Source: Collimonas silvisoli (GTDB taxonomy: Bacteria > Pseudomonadota > Gammaproteobacteria > Burkholderiales > Burkholderiaceae_D). Taken from it: a stretch of 54,612 bases of DNA. Within the stretch, counting starts at the first letter, position 1, and the number at the start of each line of letters is the position of its first letter. Below the pieces are notes generated by a model that was given only the letters and a program-made list of their open reading frames with translations, did not search any database and was not told the origin of the DNA. A program made the translations under genes and the position numbers. The stretch lies in assembly GCF_018305005.1 (NCBI RefSeq), contig NZ_JAGQEG010000034.1, positions 1-54,612 on the forward strand, written 5' to 3'. Positions 18,960-27,109 of this stretch are shown one piece after another.

Positions 18960-19888
18960 TTGAATGTCTCCAATATTTTATCCAGCGACGCCTGATCGAC
19001 AATCATGTCGCTGATCAAGCTATCGTTAATACGCTTGGTCAAACCAGCAAGAACCTTGCCCGGACCGCATTCAACCACATGAGTGACGCCTTCTGCAGCA
19101 ATTTTCTGCACGGTTTCCACCCAGCGCACCGGGCTGGCCGCCTGCCGCACCAGTGCATTCTTGATGGCTTCCGGATCATTGACGATAGCCACGTCGACGT
19201 TGTTGATCAGCGCAATCTGCGGTGCCGCGAACGTCAGGTCTTGCATGTATTCGCGCAAACGATCCGACGCCGGCTTTAACAACGATGAATGAAATGGGGC
19301 CGATACCGGCAATGGCAAGGCACGTTTCGCACCTTTTTCTTTAGCCGCGACACAAGCACGCTCGATGGCTGCCTTATGACCGGCAATCACCACCTGTGCC
19401 GGCGCATTGAAATTCACCGCTTCAACGATTTCGCCCTGGGCCGCCGCCAGGCAGACCGCCCGCACATCGTCATCCGACAAACCGAGAATGACGGCCATGC
19501 CGCCCTGCCCGACCGGCACCGCTTGCTGCATGGCTTGTGCGCGAAAACGGACCAATGGCACCGCATCTTTAAATGCAATCACGCCAGCGGCGACCAAGGC
19601 CGAGTACTCCCCCAGGCTGTGACCTGCCACCAGAGCCGGCGCCTTGCCGCCTGCCGCCAGCCAGGCCCGATAACAGGCGACTGCTGCAGTCAACATGACC
19701 GGTTGCGTGTTGGCCGTCAGATCCAGCTCTTCTTTCGGCCCCTCGGCAATCAGTTTACCTAGATCGAATTGCAGCGCTTCTGAAGCTTCTGCAACGGTAT
19801 CCCTTACCACCGGATTATCAGCAAAACCGTTCAACATGCCAATGGCTTGCGAACCCTGGCCCGGAAAAACAAATGCGAATTTATTCAT
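18956..19888 (-). CDS. fabD: Malonyl-CoA:ACP transacylase
   Basis: Loads malonyl groups from CoA onto ACP for chain initiation and elongation. The 310-residue protein begins with FVFPGQGSQ and has the GHSLGEYSALVA nucleophile elbow (S91) and the PVSAPFHSSLL histidine segment. Typical length. An AAGGGG site precedes the ATG. It is coupled to fabG by a 4-base overlap and separated from fabH by 82 nt that contain a short hairpin. Confidence 0.97.
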   Translation of the reverse strand: MNKFAFVFPGQGSQAIGMLNGFADNPVVRDTVAEASEALQFDLGKLIAEGPKEELDLTANTQPVMLTAAVACYRAWLAAGGKAPALVAGHSLGEYSALVAAGVIAFKDAVPLVRFRAQAMQQAVPVGQGGMAVILGLSDDDVRAVCLAAAQGEIVEAVNFNAPAQVVIAGHKAAIERACVAAKEKGAKRALPLPVSAPFHSSLLKPASDRLREYMQDLTFAAPQIALINNVDVAIVNDPEAIKNALVRQAASPVRWVETVQKIAAEGVTHVVECGPGKVLAGLTKRINDSLISDMIVDQASLDKILETFN

Positions 19889-19933
19889 GCCCCTTACCTA
19901 ACCGCTTATTAAATTTATTAAAGGTTCAGAAGG

Positions 19934-19951
19934 CCTCTAAATCTTTAGAGG
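19934..19951. repeat. Short hairpin between fabH and fabD
   Basis: An 8-bp inverted repeat CCTCTAAA / TTTAGAGG in the 82-nt fabH-fabD gap. The T-run (TCTCTTTTT) lies on the plus-strand side, so it is not a good terminator for the minus-strand fab transcript. It may modulate fabD expression or be neutral. Confidence 0.4.
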
Positions 19952-19970
19952 TCTCTTTTTAGAAGTCTCT

Positions 19971-20957
19971 TTACATGCGCGCCAGGATAGCGCCCCATGT
20001 GAAGCCGCCGCCTACGCCTTCCATCATGACATTGTGGCCGGGCTTGACGCGGCCATCGCGCACCGCCTGGTCCAGCGCCAGCGGAATCGACGCCGCCGAG
20101 GTATTGCCATGCTGGTCCACCGTCACCACCATGCGCTCGTTATCCAACCCAAGCTTACGCGCGGTACTTTGCATGATGCGGATATTGGCTTGATGCGGAA
20201 TCAGCCAGTCAATCTCGGATGCGGTCATGCCGGCGATCTGCAAGGTTTCGTTGGCGACTTTCTCCAATACCGACACCGCCAGCTTAAACACTGCCTGGCC
20301 ATCCATATACAAGAAGGCGCTGCCTTCAACCACGCCGGCATTCATCTTGCCGGGAACGCACAAGATGTCTTTATGACGGCCATCGGCATGCAGTTTGGTG
20401 GCAAGAATGCCGGGTTCGGCAGAACCGGTCATCACTACTGCACCGGCGCCGTCGCCGAACAGCACGCAAGTGGTGCGGTCGTCAAAATTCAGAATCCGCG
20501 AAAAAACTTCGGTGCCGATCACCAGTACGTTCTTGTGCGCGCCGGATTTGATGAAACTATCGGCAATTGACACTGCATACACAAAACCGCTGCACACTGC
20601 CTGCACATCAAAGGCCGCGCCGCCGTTGGCGATGCCGAGCTTTTGCTGCACGACGCAAGCCGTGCTGGGAAAGCCGCCGAAATAGTCCGGAGTTGAAGTG
20701 GCGACGATCACCAGATCGATATCGCCAGCCTGCATGCGCGCCATATCCAGCGCCTGCCTGGCCGCGGCTACAGCGAGATCGCTGGATTGCACATCCGCTT
20801 CAGCGTAGTGGCGCGCGGCGATGCCGCTACGGGAAAAAATCCACTCATGCGATGTCTCGATCCCCTTCTCGGCGAGTTGCACAGTGAGCTCTTGATTGGT
20901 GACCCGTTTCGGCGGCAAATAGCTGCCGGTACCGACAATTTTGCTATATGTAGTCAT
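19971..20957 (-). CDS. fabH: Beta-ketoacyl-ACP synthase III
   Basis: Initiating condensing enzyme that joins acetyl-CoA and malonyl-ACP. The 328-residue protein has the active-site cysteine C122 in [12 protein letters not shown], the histidine in IPHQANIRI and the asparagine in HGNTSAAS. The ATG overlaps the plsX stop (ATGA), suggesting coupled translation. Confidence 0.97.
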   Translation of the reverse strand: MTTYSKIVGTGSYLPPKRVTNQELTVQLAEKGIETSHEWIFSRSGIAARHYAEADVQSSDLAVAAARQALDMARMQAGDIDLVIVATSTPDYFGGFPSTACVVQQKLGIANGGAAFDVQAVCSGFVYAVSIADSFIKSGAHKNVLVIGTEVFSRILNFDDRTTCVLFGDGAGAVVMTGSAEPGILATKLHADGRHKDILCVPGKMNAGVVEGSAFLYMDGQAVFKLAVSVLEKVANETLQIAGMTASEIDWLIPHQANIRIMQSTARKLGLDNERMVVTVDQHGNTSAASIPLALDQAVRDGRVKPGHNVMMEGVGGGFTWGAILARM

Positions 20958-22069
20958 GCTGTCTTTTGTTGGGTTGATTCAGTAATAACGATTTCGCCGG
21001 GGGCGCCATCCACAGCAGCGTCAGCAGGCTTGGAGGCGACGTCGGCGTGCGGCATAAACTCCGCAATCGTGGTCGCAATACGAGACAATACATCATATTT
21101 AGCCGCATCGAAGGCGCGCTGTATAGCCCATTCGTAGCCATAGGCGTCAGCCCCGCCATGGCTCTTGAAAACCAGTCCGCGCAAGCCCAGCAGACTGGCG
21201 CCGTTATAACGCGAAGGATTCAGGCGGCGCGAAATGGCTTTGATCGCACCGCGGGCGATGACCGCGCCCAGCATATTCAAAATGCCGCTTTTGAATTCCG
21301 TCGTCAATACAGTCTTGACGAAACGGCCCAGGCCCTCGGAAGCCTTGAGCGTGACATTGCCGACAAAACCGTCGCAAACGACGATGTCGGTAGTGCCTTC
21401 GAAGATATCGTTGCCTTCGACATTACCGTAAAAATTCAGGATACCCTTTTCGTGATCCGCACGCAGCAATTCCGCCGTTTGCTTGACCACTTCATTGCCT
21501 TTGATATCTTCTTCGCCGACGTTCAGCAAACCGACCGTCGGCCTCGGCTTGCCTTCCATGGCCGACACCAGCGCCGATCCCATCAAGGCAAACTGATGCA
21601 GATGCAACGGTTCGCAATCGACATTGGCGCCCAAATCGAGCATGTAAGTCGGACCGTCTTTTTGATTGGGGAGAATGGTGCAGATCGCAGGACGGTCAAC
21701 GCCGTGCAAGGTCTTCAGCAAGTAACGGGAAACCGCCATCAAGGCGCCGGTATTGCCGGCCGAGACGCACGCCTGCACTTGCTGGTCTTTGACCAGACGC
21801 AAGGCGACACGCATTGAGGAATCTTTTTTACGGCGCAATGCCGTTTCGATGGAGTCATCCATCGTCACCACTTCGGATGCATGCTGCACCGATAAGCGCG
21901 GATGGGAACTGGCCTTGTGCTTTTTCAGCTGTGCTCGAATTTCTTCTTCAAGACCAACCAGCACCAACTCGGCCTCAGGCTCGCGATTGGCAAATGAAAT
22001 AGCAGCAGGAACGGTAACCGATGGGCCGTGATCACCGCCCATGCAGTCGATAGAAATTTTGATTGTCAT
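20954..22069 (-). CDS. plsX: Phosphate acyltransferase PlsX
   Basis: Converts acyl-ACP to acyl-phosphate, the acyl donor for glycerol-3-phosphate acyltransferase PlsY, linking fatty-acid and phospholipid synthesis. The 371-residue protein starts with the conserved DCMGGDHGP and has the CDGFVGN and NVGEE blocks. The C-terminus carries about 30 extra, poorly conserved residues. It has its own promoter behind the rpmF terminator. Confidence 0.96.
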   Translation of the reverse strand: MTIKISIDCMGGDHGPSVTVPAAISFANREPEAELVLVGLEEEIRAQLKKHKASSHPRLSVQHASEVVTMDDSIETALRRKKDSSMRVALRLVKDQQVQACVSAGNTGALMAVSRYLLKTLHGVDRPAICTILPNQKDGPTYMLDLGANVDCEPLHLHQFALMGSALVSAMEGKPRPTVGLLNVGEEDIKGNEVVKQTAELLRADHEKGILNFYGNVEGNDIFEGTTDIVVCDGFVGNVTLKASEGLGRFVKTVLTTEFKSGILNMLGAVIARGAIKAISRRLNPSRYNGASLLGLRGLVFKSHGGADAYGYEWAIQRAFDAAKYDVLSRIATTIAEFMPHADVASKPADAAVDGAPGEIVITESTQQKTA

Positions 22070-22099
22070 TGTTTTGATTCAGTGCCTACTCTAAGCCAT

Positions 22100-22127
22100 A
22101 TTATGAGGCAGATTGGGCGCGATTCAA
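22100..22127 (-). promoter_or_regulatory. Promoter of plsX-fabH-fabD-fabG
   Basis: On the minus strand TTGAAT and CATAAT are spaced by 16 nt. The predicted start, near 22092, lies about 23 nt upstream of the plsX ATG and downstream of the rpmF terminator. Confidence 0.5.
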
Positions 22128-22154
22128 AATGACGCAATGATTTATTCTGCATAC

Positions 22155-22187
22155 AAAAACGGCGCTGCTGAGAAACTCATCGCGCCG
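22155..22187 (-). terminator. Rho-independent terminator after rpmF
   Basis: On the minus strand a CGGCGC/GCGCCG outer stem with an inner TGAG-TTT-CTCA stem is followed by TTTTTG. It would separate the yceD-rpmF mRNA from the plsX-fab mRNA, or pass a fraction of transcripts through. Confidence 0.75.
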
Positions 22188-22219
22188 CCTTCAACCTGCA
22201 TCGCAAGAACAATTAAGTA

Positions 22220-22402
22220 TTACTCGTCGTTCTTGGTCTTCAACACTTTACGGCCACGGTAAAAGCCATTTGGGCTGATGTGGTGACGCAGATGTGTTTC
22301 ACCCGTTGTTGGCTCGATAGCCAGCGGAGGTGCAACCAGAAAATCGTGGGCGCGGTGCATGCCGCGCTTGGATGGGGTCTTTTTATTTTGCTGAACTGCC
22401 AT
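22220..22402 (-). CDS. rpmF: 50S ribosomal protein L32
   Basis: A 60-residue basic protein beginning [19 protein letters not shown], the standard L32 N-terminus, with the [10 protein letters not shown]-terminus. The family zinc cysteines are absent, as in many proteobacterial L32 proteins. A perfect AGGAG precedes the ATG. yceD-rpmF-plsX is the E. coli order. Confidence 0.97.
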   Translation of the reverse strand: MAVQQNKKTPSKRGMHRAHDFLVAPPLAIEPTTGETHLRHHISPNGFYRGRKVLKTKNDE

Positions 22403-22591
22403 GATAACTCCTGCTTTCTTAAGATCTTAAAGTTTAACATATCCAACCCTCAGAACAGGGAAAGGCTGGATATTCCTGCCGCGTTTGTGCGCGGATTTTA
22501 CTACCATTGCCACACCTTAGTCACACGGAATCACACTCATGTGAAAATCAGCGCGACAAATTTACCGCAATTCTTTATTAATTCTTTATTT

Positions 22592-23092
22592 TTACTGCTG
22601 CTTCAAATTCTTTAGCATCGCGAAAGGCGATTCTTTTTTTGCAGTTTCCAGCCCATCGAGCGCGGACTGATCCGGGCAAACCGGATGCTTCGGCGACAGC
22701 GGCAAGGCCAGCAAAGCCTCATCCTCAACCAATTCAACGATATTCAGTGATTTAGTGCCGACGATGACGTCAATCTCGTCATTATCCAGAAGCGCATCGA
22801 TTTCATCTGCACTTTCTTCATCTTTTGCCAATACCAATACCGATTCCGAATCGATATCGAAGGCAAACGGCGTCAAACAGCGTTGACACATGATCTTGGT
22901 CGAGCCAGTTACCGTCAGCGTCAATTGCGGATGCCCTAACTGATCGGCGCCGCCAACCAGAACCCAATGCAGAGCACCGGAACGATCTGCAGACTCAGCA
23001 GCAAGGCGGCTCAGATCAGCCACCAGCGTGTCGCCTTCACGGCGCTCTTTATGGCGCGCATACTCAAACGCGTCGATGACAAAAGCACTCAT
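22592..23092 (-). CDS. yceD: YceD family (DUF177) protein
   Basis: A 166-residue protein of the DUF177/YceD family, conserved upstream of rpmF and implicated in 23S rRNA accumulation. It has the MCQRCLTPF CxxC segment (expected partner for metal or RNA) and acidic C-terminal blocks. The start is the ATG 20 nt downstream of a predicted transcription start; a longer frame would begin before the promoter and is rejected. The 189-nt gap to rpmF shows no further gene. Confidence 0.88.
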   Translation of the reverse strand: MSAFVIDAFEYARHKERREGDTLVADLSRLAAESADRSGALHWVLVGGADQLGHPQLTLTVTGSTKIMCQRCLTPFAFDIDSESVLVLAKDEESADEIDALLDNDEIDVIVGTKSLNIVELVEDEALLALPLSPKHPVCPDQSALDGLETAKKESPFAMLKNLKQQ

Positions 23093-23119
23093 AGTCAAGC
23101 CGAACCCGGAAAACCTGCG

Positions 23120-23149
23120 ATAATAACAGCCTTTTCCCTTACTCGTCAA
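23120..23149 (-). promoter_or_regulatory. Promoter of yceD-rpmF
   Basis: On the minus strand TTGACG and TATTAT are spaced by 18 nt (17 if TTATTA is taken). The predicted start is about 20 nt before the yceD ATG, in the divergent space shared with maf. Confidence 0.7.
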
Positions 23150-23228
23150 AGTGTTAGCGCGTTTTCCACGCTCTATCCGGGTTTTATTCAAATTTTATCG
23201 CTCGGCAATCGTTCAAACAACGGAAATC

Positions 23229-23870
23229 ATGGCTTCTTTACAACAGACGACGTCCCCCATAGCATCCTCGCCCCAGCCGCGCCTGATCCTCGGCTCCAGT
23301 TCCAGATACCGCAAAGAATTACTTTCCCGACTACAGATTCCGTTTGAAGTGATCGTGCCGGATATCGACGAAACGCCCCATCCCGGCGAAACCCCGCAAG
23401 CCACCGCATTGCGCCTGGCTTTGGAAAAGGCACGCACAGTGGCGCTGGCGACGCCAAATGCGCTGGTGATCGGCTCGGATCAGGTGGCTACGCTGGATGG
23501 CGAGCAGATCGGCAAACCAGGCAATCACCAGAATGCCTTGGCTCAGCTTCAGAAAATGCGCGGCCGCCGCGTCATTTTCCACACTGCCCTCTGCCTGTGG
23601 GATAGCCGGCAGAGCCAGGCCGAACAAGCCGCTCAGATAGAAAATATCCAAACCTTTGTCACCTTCCGCGACCTGCCCGATGCCGAACTGGACGCCTACT
23701 TGCGGATTGAACAGCCTTACGATTGCGCCGGCAGCGCAAAAAATGAAGGACTGGGCATCGCCATCCTGGAAAAAATCGAAAGCACCGATCCTACTGCCCT
23801 GACCGGTTTGCCATTAATCGCGCTGACCGGTATGCTGCGCCGCGCCGCTCTACCATTCTTCATAAAATAA
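23229..23870 (+). CDS. yceF: Maf/YceF nucleotide pyrophosphatase
   Basis: Maf-family nucleoside triphosphate pyrophosphatase. The sequence is closest to the YceF branch (7-methyl-GTP), with LILGSSSRYRKELL at the N-terminus, VIGSDQVATLDG, and CAGSAKNEGLGI followed by LTGLPLIAL. Length is 213 residues from the chosen ATG, where GGAA lies just upstream. The same gene neighbours yceD in E. coli. Branch assignment is from motif resemblance only. Confidence 0.93.
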   Translation: MASLQQTTSPIASSPQPRLILGSSSRYRKELLSRLQIPFEVIVPDIDETPHPGETPQATALRLALEKARTVALATPNALVIGSDQVATLDGEQIGKPGNHQNALAQLQKMRGRRVIFHTALCLWDSRQSQAEQAAQIENIQTFVTFRDLPDAELDAYLRIEQPYDCAGSAKNEGLGIAILEKIESTDPTALTGLPLIALTGMLRRAALPFFIK

Positions 23871-23876
23871 ACCGAC

Positions 23877-24629
23877 ATGCCAGGCATCCTGTATTTAATT
23901 CCCAACACACTAGGCCACAGCGAGGCCGGATCATCGCAGCCGCTGGCGGCCGTCATTCCGTTCGAGGTACAAGCGCTCACCGCCAGGCTGGATTACTTCA
24001 TTGCAGAAAATGCAAAGACCACGCGCGCCTTTTTAAAATTGGTCGCCGCCGTCCAACCGCTGGCCAAACCGTTGCAAGAAATTCACATCGCCGAACTTAA
24101 TGTCAACACCGCCAGCGCCGCCCTGCCGGCCTTGCTGGCGCCGATTCTGTCCGGTCAAGACGCCGGCCTGATCTCCGAGGCGGGCGTACCTGCAGTCGCC
24201 GACCCTGGCGCCAATCTGGTGCGGCTGGCTCACGCTCACGGGATTCAGGTACGGCCTCTGGTCGGCCCGTCGTCGCTGCTGCTGGCCGTCATGAGCAGCG
24301 GCCTTAACGGTCAAAGTTTCGCCTTCAACGGCTACCTGCCCACCGATGCGGAACAACGCAGCAAACGTATCAAGACATTGGAATTGCGTTCGCGCCAGGA
24401 ACAGCAGACGCAACTATTCATCGAAACGCCGTATCGGAACAGTGCTTTTCTGGAAGCGTTGGCCAGCAATTGCCAAGCCAATACGCTGATTTGCGTAGCC
24501 ACCGATCTGACCTTGCCATCCGAGACCATCAAAACGCAGACTGCGGCCAAATGGAAGACGGCCCTGGCGGCCGGCAATCACCCTGATTTCCATAAGAAGC
24601 CAACCGTGTTCCTGTTCCTGGCGCAATAA
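23877..24629 (+). CDS. SAM-dependent methyltransferase, RsmI-like (tetrapyrrole methylase family)
   Basis: A 250-residue protein with the RsmI-type fold: LYLIPNTLG at the start, LISEAGVPAVADPG (SAM-binding loop), VRPLVGPSSLLLAVMSSG and FNGYLP. It is related to 16S rRNA 2'-O-methyltransferase RsmI but shorter at its C-terminus and divergent at the N-terminus, so it may be a paralogue acting on another target. Six nt behind yceF, presumably one transcript. Confidence 0.85.
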   Translation: MPGILYLIPNTLGHSEAGSSQPLAAVIPFEVQALTARLDYFIAENAKTTRAFLKLVAAVQPLAKPLQEIHIAELNVNTASAALPALLAPILSGQDAGLISEAGVPAVADPGANLVRLAHAHGIQVRPLVGPSSLLLAVMSSGLNGQSFAFNGYLPTDAEQRSKRIKTLELRSRQEQQTQLFIETPYRNSAFLEALASNCQANTLICVATDLTLPSETIKTQTAAKWKTALAAGNHPDFHKKPTVFLFLAQ

Positions 24630-24651
24630 CGTCTTCGCGCAAAACGCAAAA

Positions 24652-24676
24652 CGGCGACGGTGTTGCGCCGTCGCCG
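24652..24676 (+). terminator. Terminator after yceF-rsmI-like genes
   Basis: A perfect 9-bp GC-rich stem CGGCGACGG / CCGTCGCCG with a 7-nt loop, 22 nt beyond the stop. The tail AATTTG is only weakly U-rich. Confidence 0.6.
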
Positions 24677-25028
24677 AATTTGCCTGTCCCGAAAGACATT
24701 ATGTTGAGAAGTCGAAAACTTCTCGGTGCCGCATCCTCGATGCGGGGGTTTGTTCAGTAGTCAATGCACTACTCCAAAACAAGGGGTTGTATTGCGATGG
24801 AGTGCCTTATTGCTACCGAAACAATTGAAACCGGGTGGCCAACGATTTTGCTATATCTATAATCGCCTCCTCTGTTCGCTATTCCTCAGGTACCTTTAAT
24901 ATACGACAGGATCGCGAAGATACAAGGCGAATTAAGGTATTACGATATGCCGGTTTCGCCGATTTCCGCTTTGACATTTACTTCAGAGCCCGCATGCGGT
25001 GTGCTGCGCGCGGGCTCTTGAATAAAAT
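24677..25028. other. Hairpin-rich convergent intergenic region
   Basis: About 350 nt between two converging genes with no credible coding frame. On the plus strand it contains three consecutive perfect hairpins: GAGAAGT-CGAAA-ACTTCTC (24706-24724, extendable by two U-G pairs), CCGCATC-CTC-GATGCGG (24729-24745) and AGTAGT-CAATGC-ACTACT (24756-24773). GCACT...CCA (24766-24776) can instead pair with TGGAGTGC (24798-24805), which excludes the third hairpin. The region could be a small RNA gene or regulatory element; no known RNA family was recognised. Confidence 0.45.
24858..25018 (+). ncRNA. Candidate small RNA (promoter -10 to closing hairpin)
   Basis: A perfect TATAAT sits at 24858-24863 in TGCTATATCTATAAT, with no good -35. 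Downstream, TACCTTTAAT (24891-24900) pairs with ATTAAGGTA (24931-24939) with one bulge. The stretch ends with a 9-bp hairpin AGAGCCCGC / GCGGGCTCT (24985-25018) followed by TTGAATAAAA. Such a unit could make a ~150-nt RNA on the plus strand; the final hairpin may instead serve sppA on the minus strand. Weakly supported. Confidence 0.2.
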
Positions 25029-25908
25029 TCAACGCAAGCTTGGCTTCACATCATTCGCCAGCGATTGCACCACGCCGGCGCCCATCGCCACGCCAAATTT
25101 TTTCAACACGCGTTCAGGCAAGCCTTCGCTCTTGGTGTAATCGACAATATCTTCCTGCTTCAGAACATCGCGCGCAACGCTATCGACTGTTCCATAACCG
25201 TCTGCAAGGCCCATCTCGACCGCCTTGGAGCCGCTCCAGAACAGGCCCGAGAAAGTCTCGGGAGTTTCTTTCAGACGCGCACCGCGACCTTTGCGCACAA
25301 CATCGATAAACTGCTGATGGATTTCCGCCAGCATGGTTTGCGCATAACCTCTCTGGGTAGCGCTCATCGGACTGAAGGGATCAAGGAAACCCTTGTTGTC
25401 GCCGGCAGTCAGCAAGCGCCGCTCAACTCCAACCTTATCCATCAAGCCGGTGAAGCCGAAACCATCCATCAACACACCGATGGAACCGACGATGCTGGCT
25501 TTGTTGACGTAGATCTTGTCGGCCGCCGCGGCGATGTAATAACCGCCCGACGCACACATTTCATCGACCACCACATACAGCGGCTTGTTCGGATACTCCT
25601 TGCGCAGACGCGTGATTTCATCATTGATGATGCCGGCTTGCACCGGGCTGCCGCCAGGGCTGTTGATGCGCAATATCACACCGACCGAATCGTCCGCGGC
25701 AAAAGCATTGTCAAGCGCCGGCACGACCACGGCAGCTGAGCCGTTGCCTTCCGATTCGATGGCGCCATTGATCTTGACCAGCGCAGTATGCGCGCCGACG
25801 GTTTGCGTATCGGAACTCTCGTAATTCACGCCATACCAAAACGCGAAACCAGCCTTCTTTTTTGGCGGGCATGACAGTTTCCACGTTATCAAATTCGTTA
25901 TTGCTCAT
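25029..25908 (-). pseudogene. sppA: Signal peptide peptidase SppA-like protease, anchor region deleted and frameshifted
   Basis: The S49-family catalytic part is intact: RINSPGGSPVQAG, then ASGGYYIAAAADKI with the serine nucleophile, then SIVGSIGVLMDGFGFTG. The N-terminus starts normally at 25908 (MSNNEFDNVETVMPAKKEGW) but switches frame near 25845-25856 straight into GFAFWYGVNYESSDTQ. The roughly 45-50 residues with the basic segment and membrane anchor expected from family members are missing, consistent with an out-of-frame deletion after GGCTGG. A TTG start in the second frame could still give a 287-residue soluble enzyme. The break could be real or an assembly error. Confidence 0.75.
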
Positions 25909-25965
25909 GGTGCTCACTCACTTCGTTTATCCGAAATCGTTATTGAATACGCCGGCCGTGCAATC

Positions 25966-26349
25966 TCAGGCGACTGCCGGGCGCACGTATTCATCAGGGA
26001 TCCAGAACACCTGATCGTTGCTTTCTTCAACCAAAATCTTATGCAAACGTCCACCGCGGCATGGGCCGCCGGCGCATTTCCCGGTTTCCGGTTCATATAC
26101 CGCGCCGTGCGTGGCGCACATCAGATACAAACCGCTGGACTCGAAAAACTCGCCTTCATTCCAATCCAGTTCCAACGAAATATGCGCGCACCGGTTCAGG
26201 TAAGCATGGACGATATTGTGGTGGCGTATGGCGAATGCAACCGCATCTTCACCCCAGGCGGTAACCGCAAAGCGCACGCCTTTGCCGCGCTCTGCCAGCG
26301 CGGAAGAAGCACAGATGGGGATGCGAATTTTATTCATCGCGTCATTCAC
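25966..26349 (-). CDS. Rieske [2Fe-2S] ferredoxin-like protein
   Basis: A 127-residue single-domain Rieske protein: the two cluster-binding boxes are NRCAHISLEL (C-x-H) and LMCATHGAVYEPETGKC (C-x2-H). A third cysteine pair in GKCAGGPCRGG completes the usual Rieske ferredoxin pattern. The start is a GTG, with an ATG four codons on as alternative. It lies 24 nt behind the HAD phosphatase gene and ahead of sppA. Electron partner unknown; probably cytoplasmic since no export signal is seen. Confidence 0.85.
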   Translation of the reverse strand: MNDAMNKIRIPICASSALAERGKGVRFAVTAWGEDAVAFAIRHHNIVHAYLNRCAHISLELDWNEGEFFESSGLYLMCATHGAVYEPETGKCAGGPCRGGRLHKILVEESNDQVFWIPDEYVRPAVA

Positions 26350-26373
26350 AGCAGTGTGGTCCGGGGTCCTGGG

Positions 26374-27014
26374 TCAGGCGTTATCGTTAAGCCAGGCATG
26401 CAGTTGCACCGTCGAGGTCGCATTGAACAGCGGCTTCAACACATTCAATTCATGCGCCGGATGCGCGCCATACTGAACCGCAATACCCGCTGCACCGGCA
26501 TTGATCGCCATCTGCAGATCATGCGTGGTGTCGCCGATCATTACCGTGCGCTTCAGGTCCTGGCCCAATTCCCGCGTCAACTCCTGCAGCATGGCCGGAT
26601 GCGGTTTCGAGAAGGTTTCGTCGGCACAGCGGGTGGCGTCGAACACCGACAGCAACTTGGTCTCATGCAAGGCGCGATTCAGTCCGACCCGGCTCTTGCC
26701 GGTGGCAATCGCCAGGAAATAACCCTGCTGCGACAAGTCTGCCAGCATTTCGCGCACGCCGTCGAACAAGGTCAGATCCTGGTCTTGCGCCAGGTAATGA
26801 TAGCGATAGCGCTCCACCACCCGCGGATACTGGCCAGGCTCCAAACCCGGCATCGCAAACCCAGCCCGATCACATGCGAGGCGGCCTTGTTGTCCGGAAT
26901 CGCCAGCCCCAGATCCCTGGCGGCGGCTTGAATACATTTCACGATGATGGCCGTGCTGTCCATCAAGGTACCATCCCAATCAAATACGATTAAGTCAAAA
27001 TTCTTTCGCGCCAT
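26374..27014 (-). pseudogene. HAD-superfamily phosphatase (phosphoglycolate phosphatase-like), frameshifted
   Basis: HAD subfamily IA hydrolase split over two frames. The first frame gives FDLIVFDWDGTLMDSTAII (nucleophile DxD motif I) up to SHVIGLGL; the second resumes at AMPGLEPGQYPRV and continues with LFDGVREML, IATGKSRVG (motif II), KPHPAML (motif III) and MIGDTTHDLQMA (motif IV) to the end. The join near 26855-26862 lacks about six codons plus one base compared with homologues (expected DALRH-type segment), so a ~19-nt deletion best explains it. All catalytic motifs survive, but no single frame encodes them. Could be an assembly error. Confidence 0.75.
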
Positions 27015-27109
27015 ATTGCCTGGCAATACCTTGCCAGCTCCTGTTATTGGGTTTGGCCTGCCGATCGGGAAATCGGCAAACCGATAAACAAATACTAACT
27101 GATATTATT

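Noticed and set aside
23151-23228. Longer N-terminus of yceF (26 extra codons)
   Set aside because: The extension overlaps the divergent promoter area, is unrelated to the family, and the inner ATG has a ribosome site.
24777-24840. tracrRNA-like string (AATAAGGC) on the minus strand near hairpins
   Set aside because: Only an 8-base resemblance; no CRISPR repeats and no cas genes anywhere in the window.
24677-25028. RNase P RNA, tmRNA or 6S RNA in the convergent gap
   Set aside because: None of their conserved sequence blocks are present.
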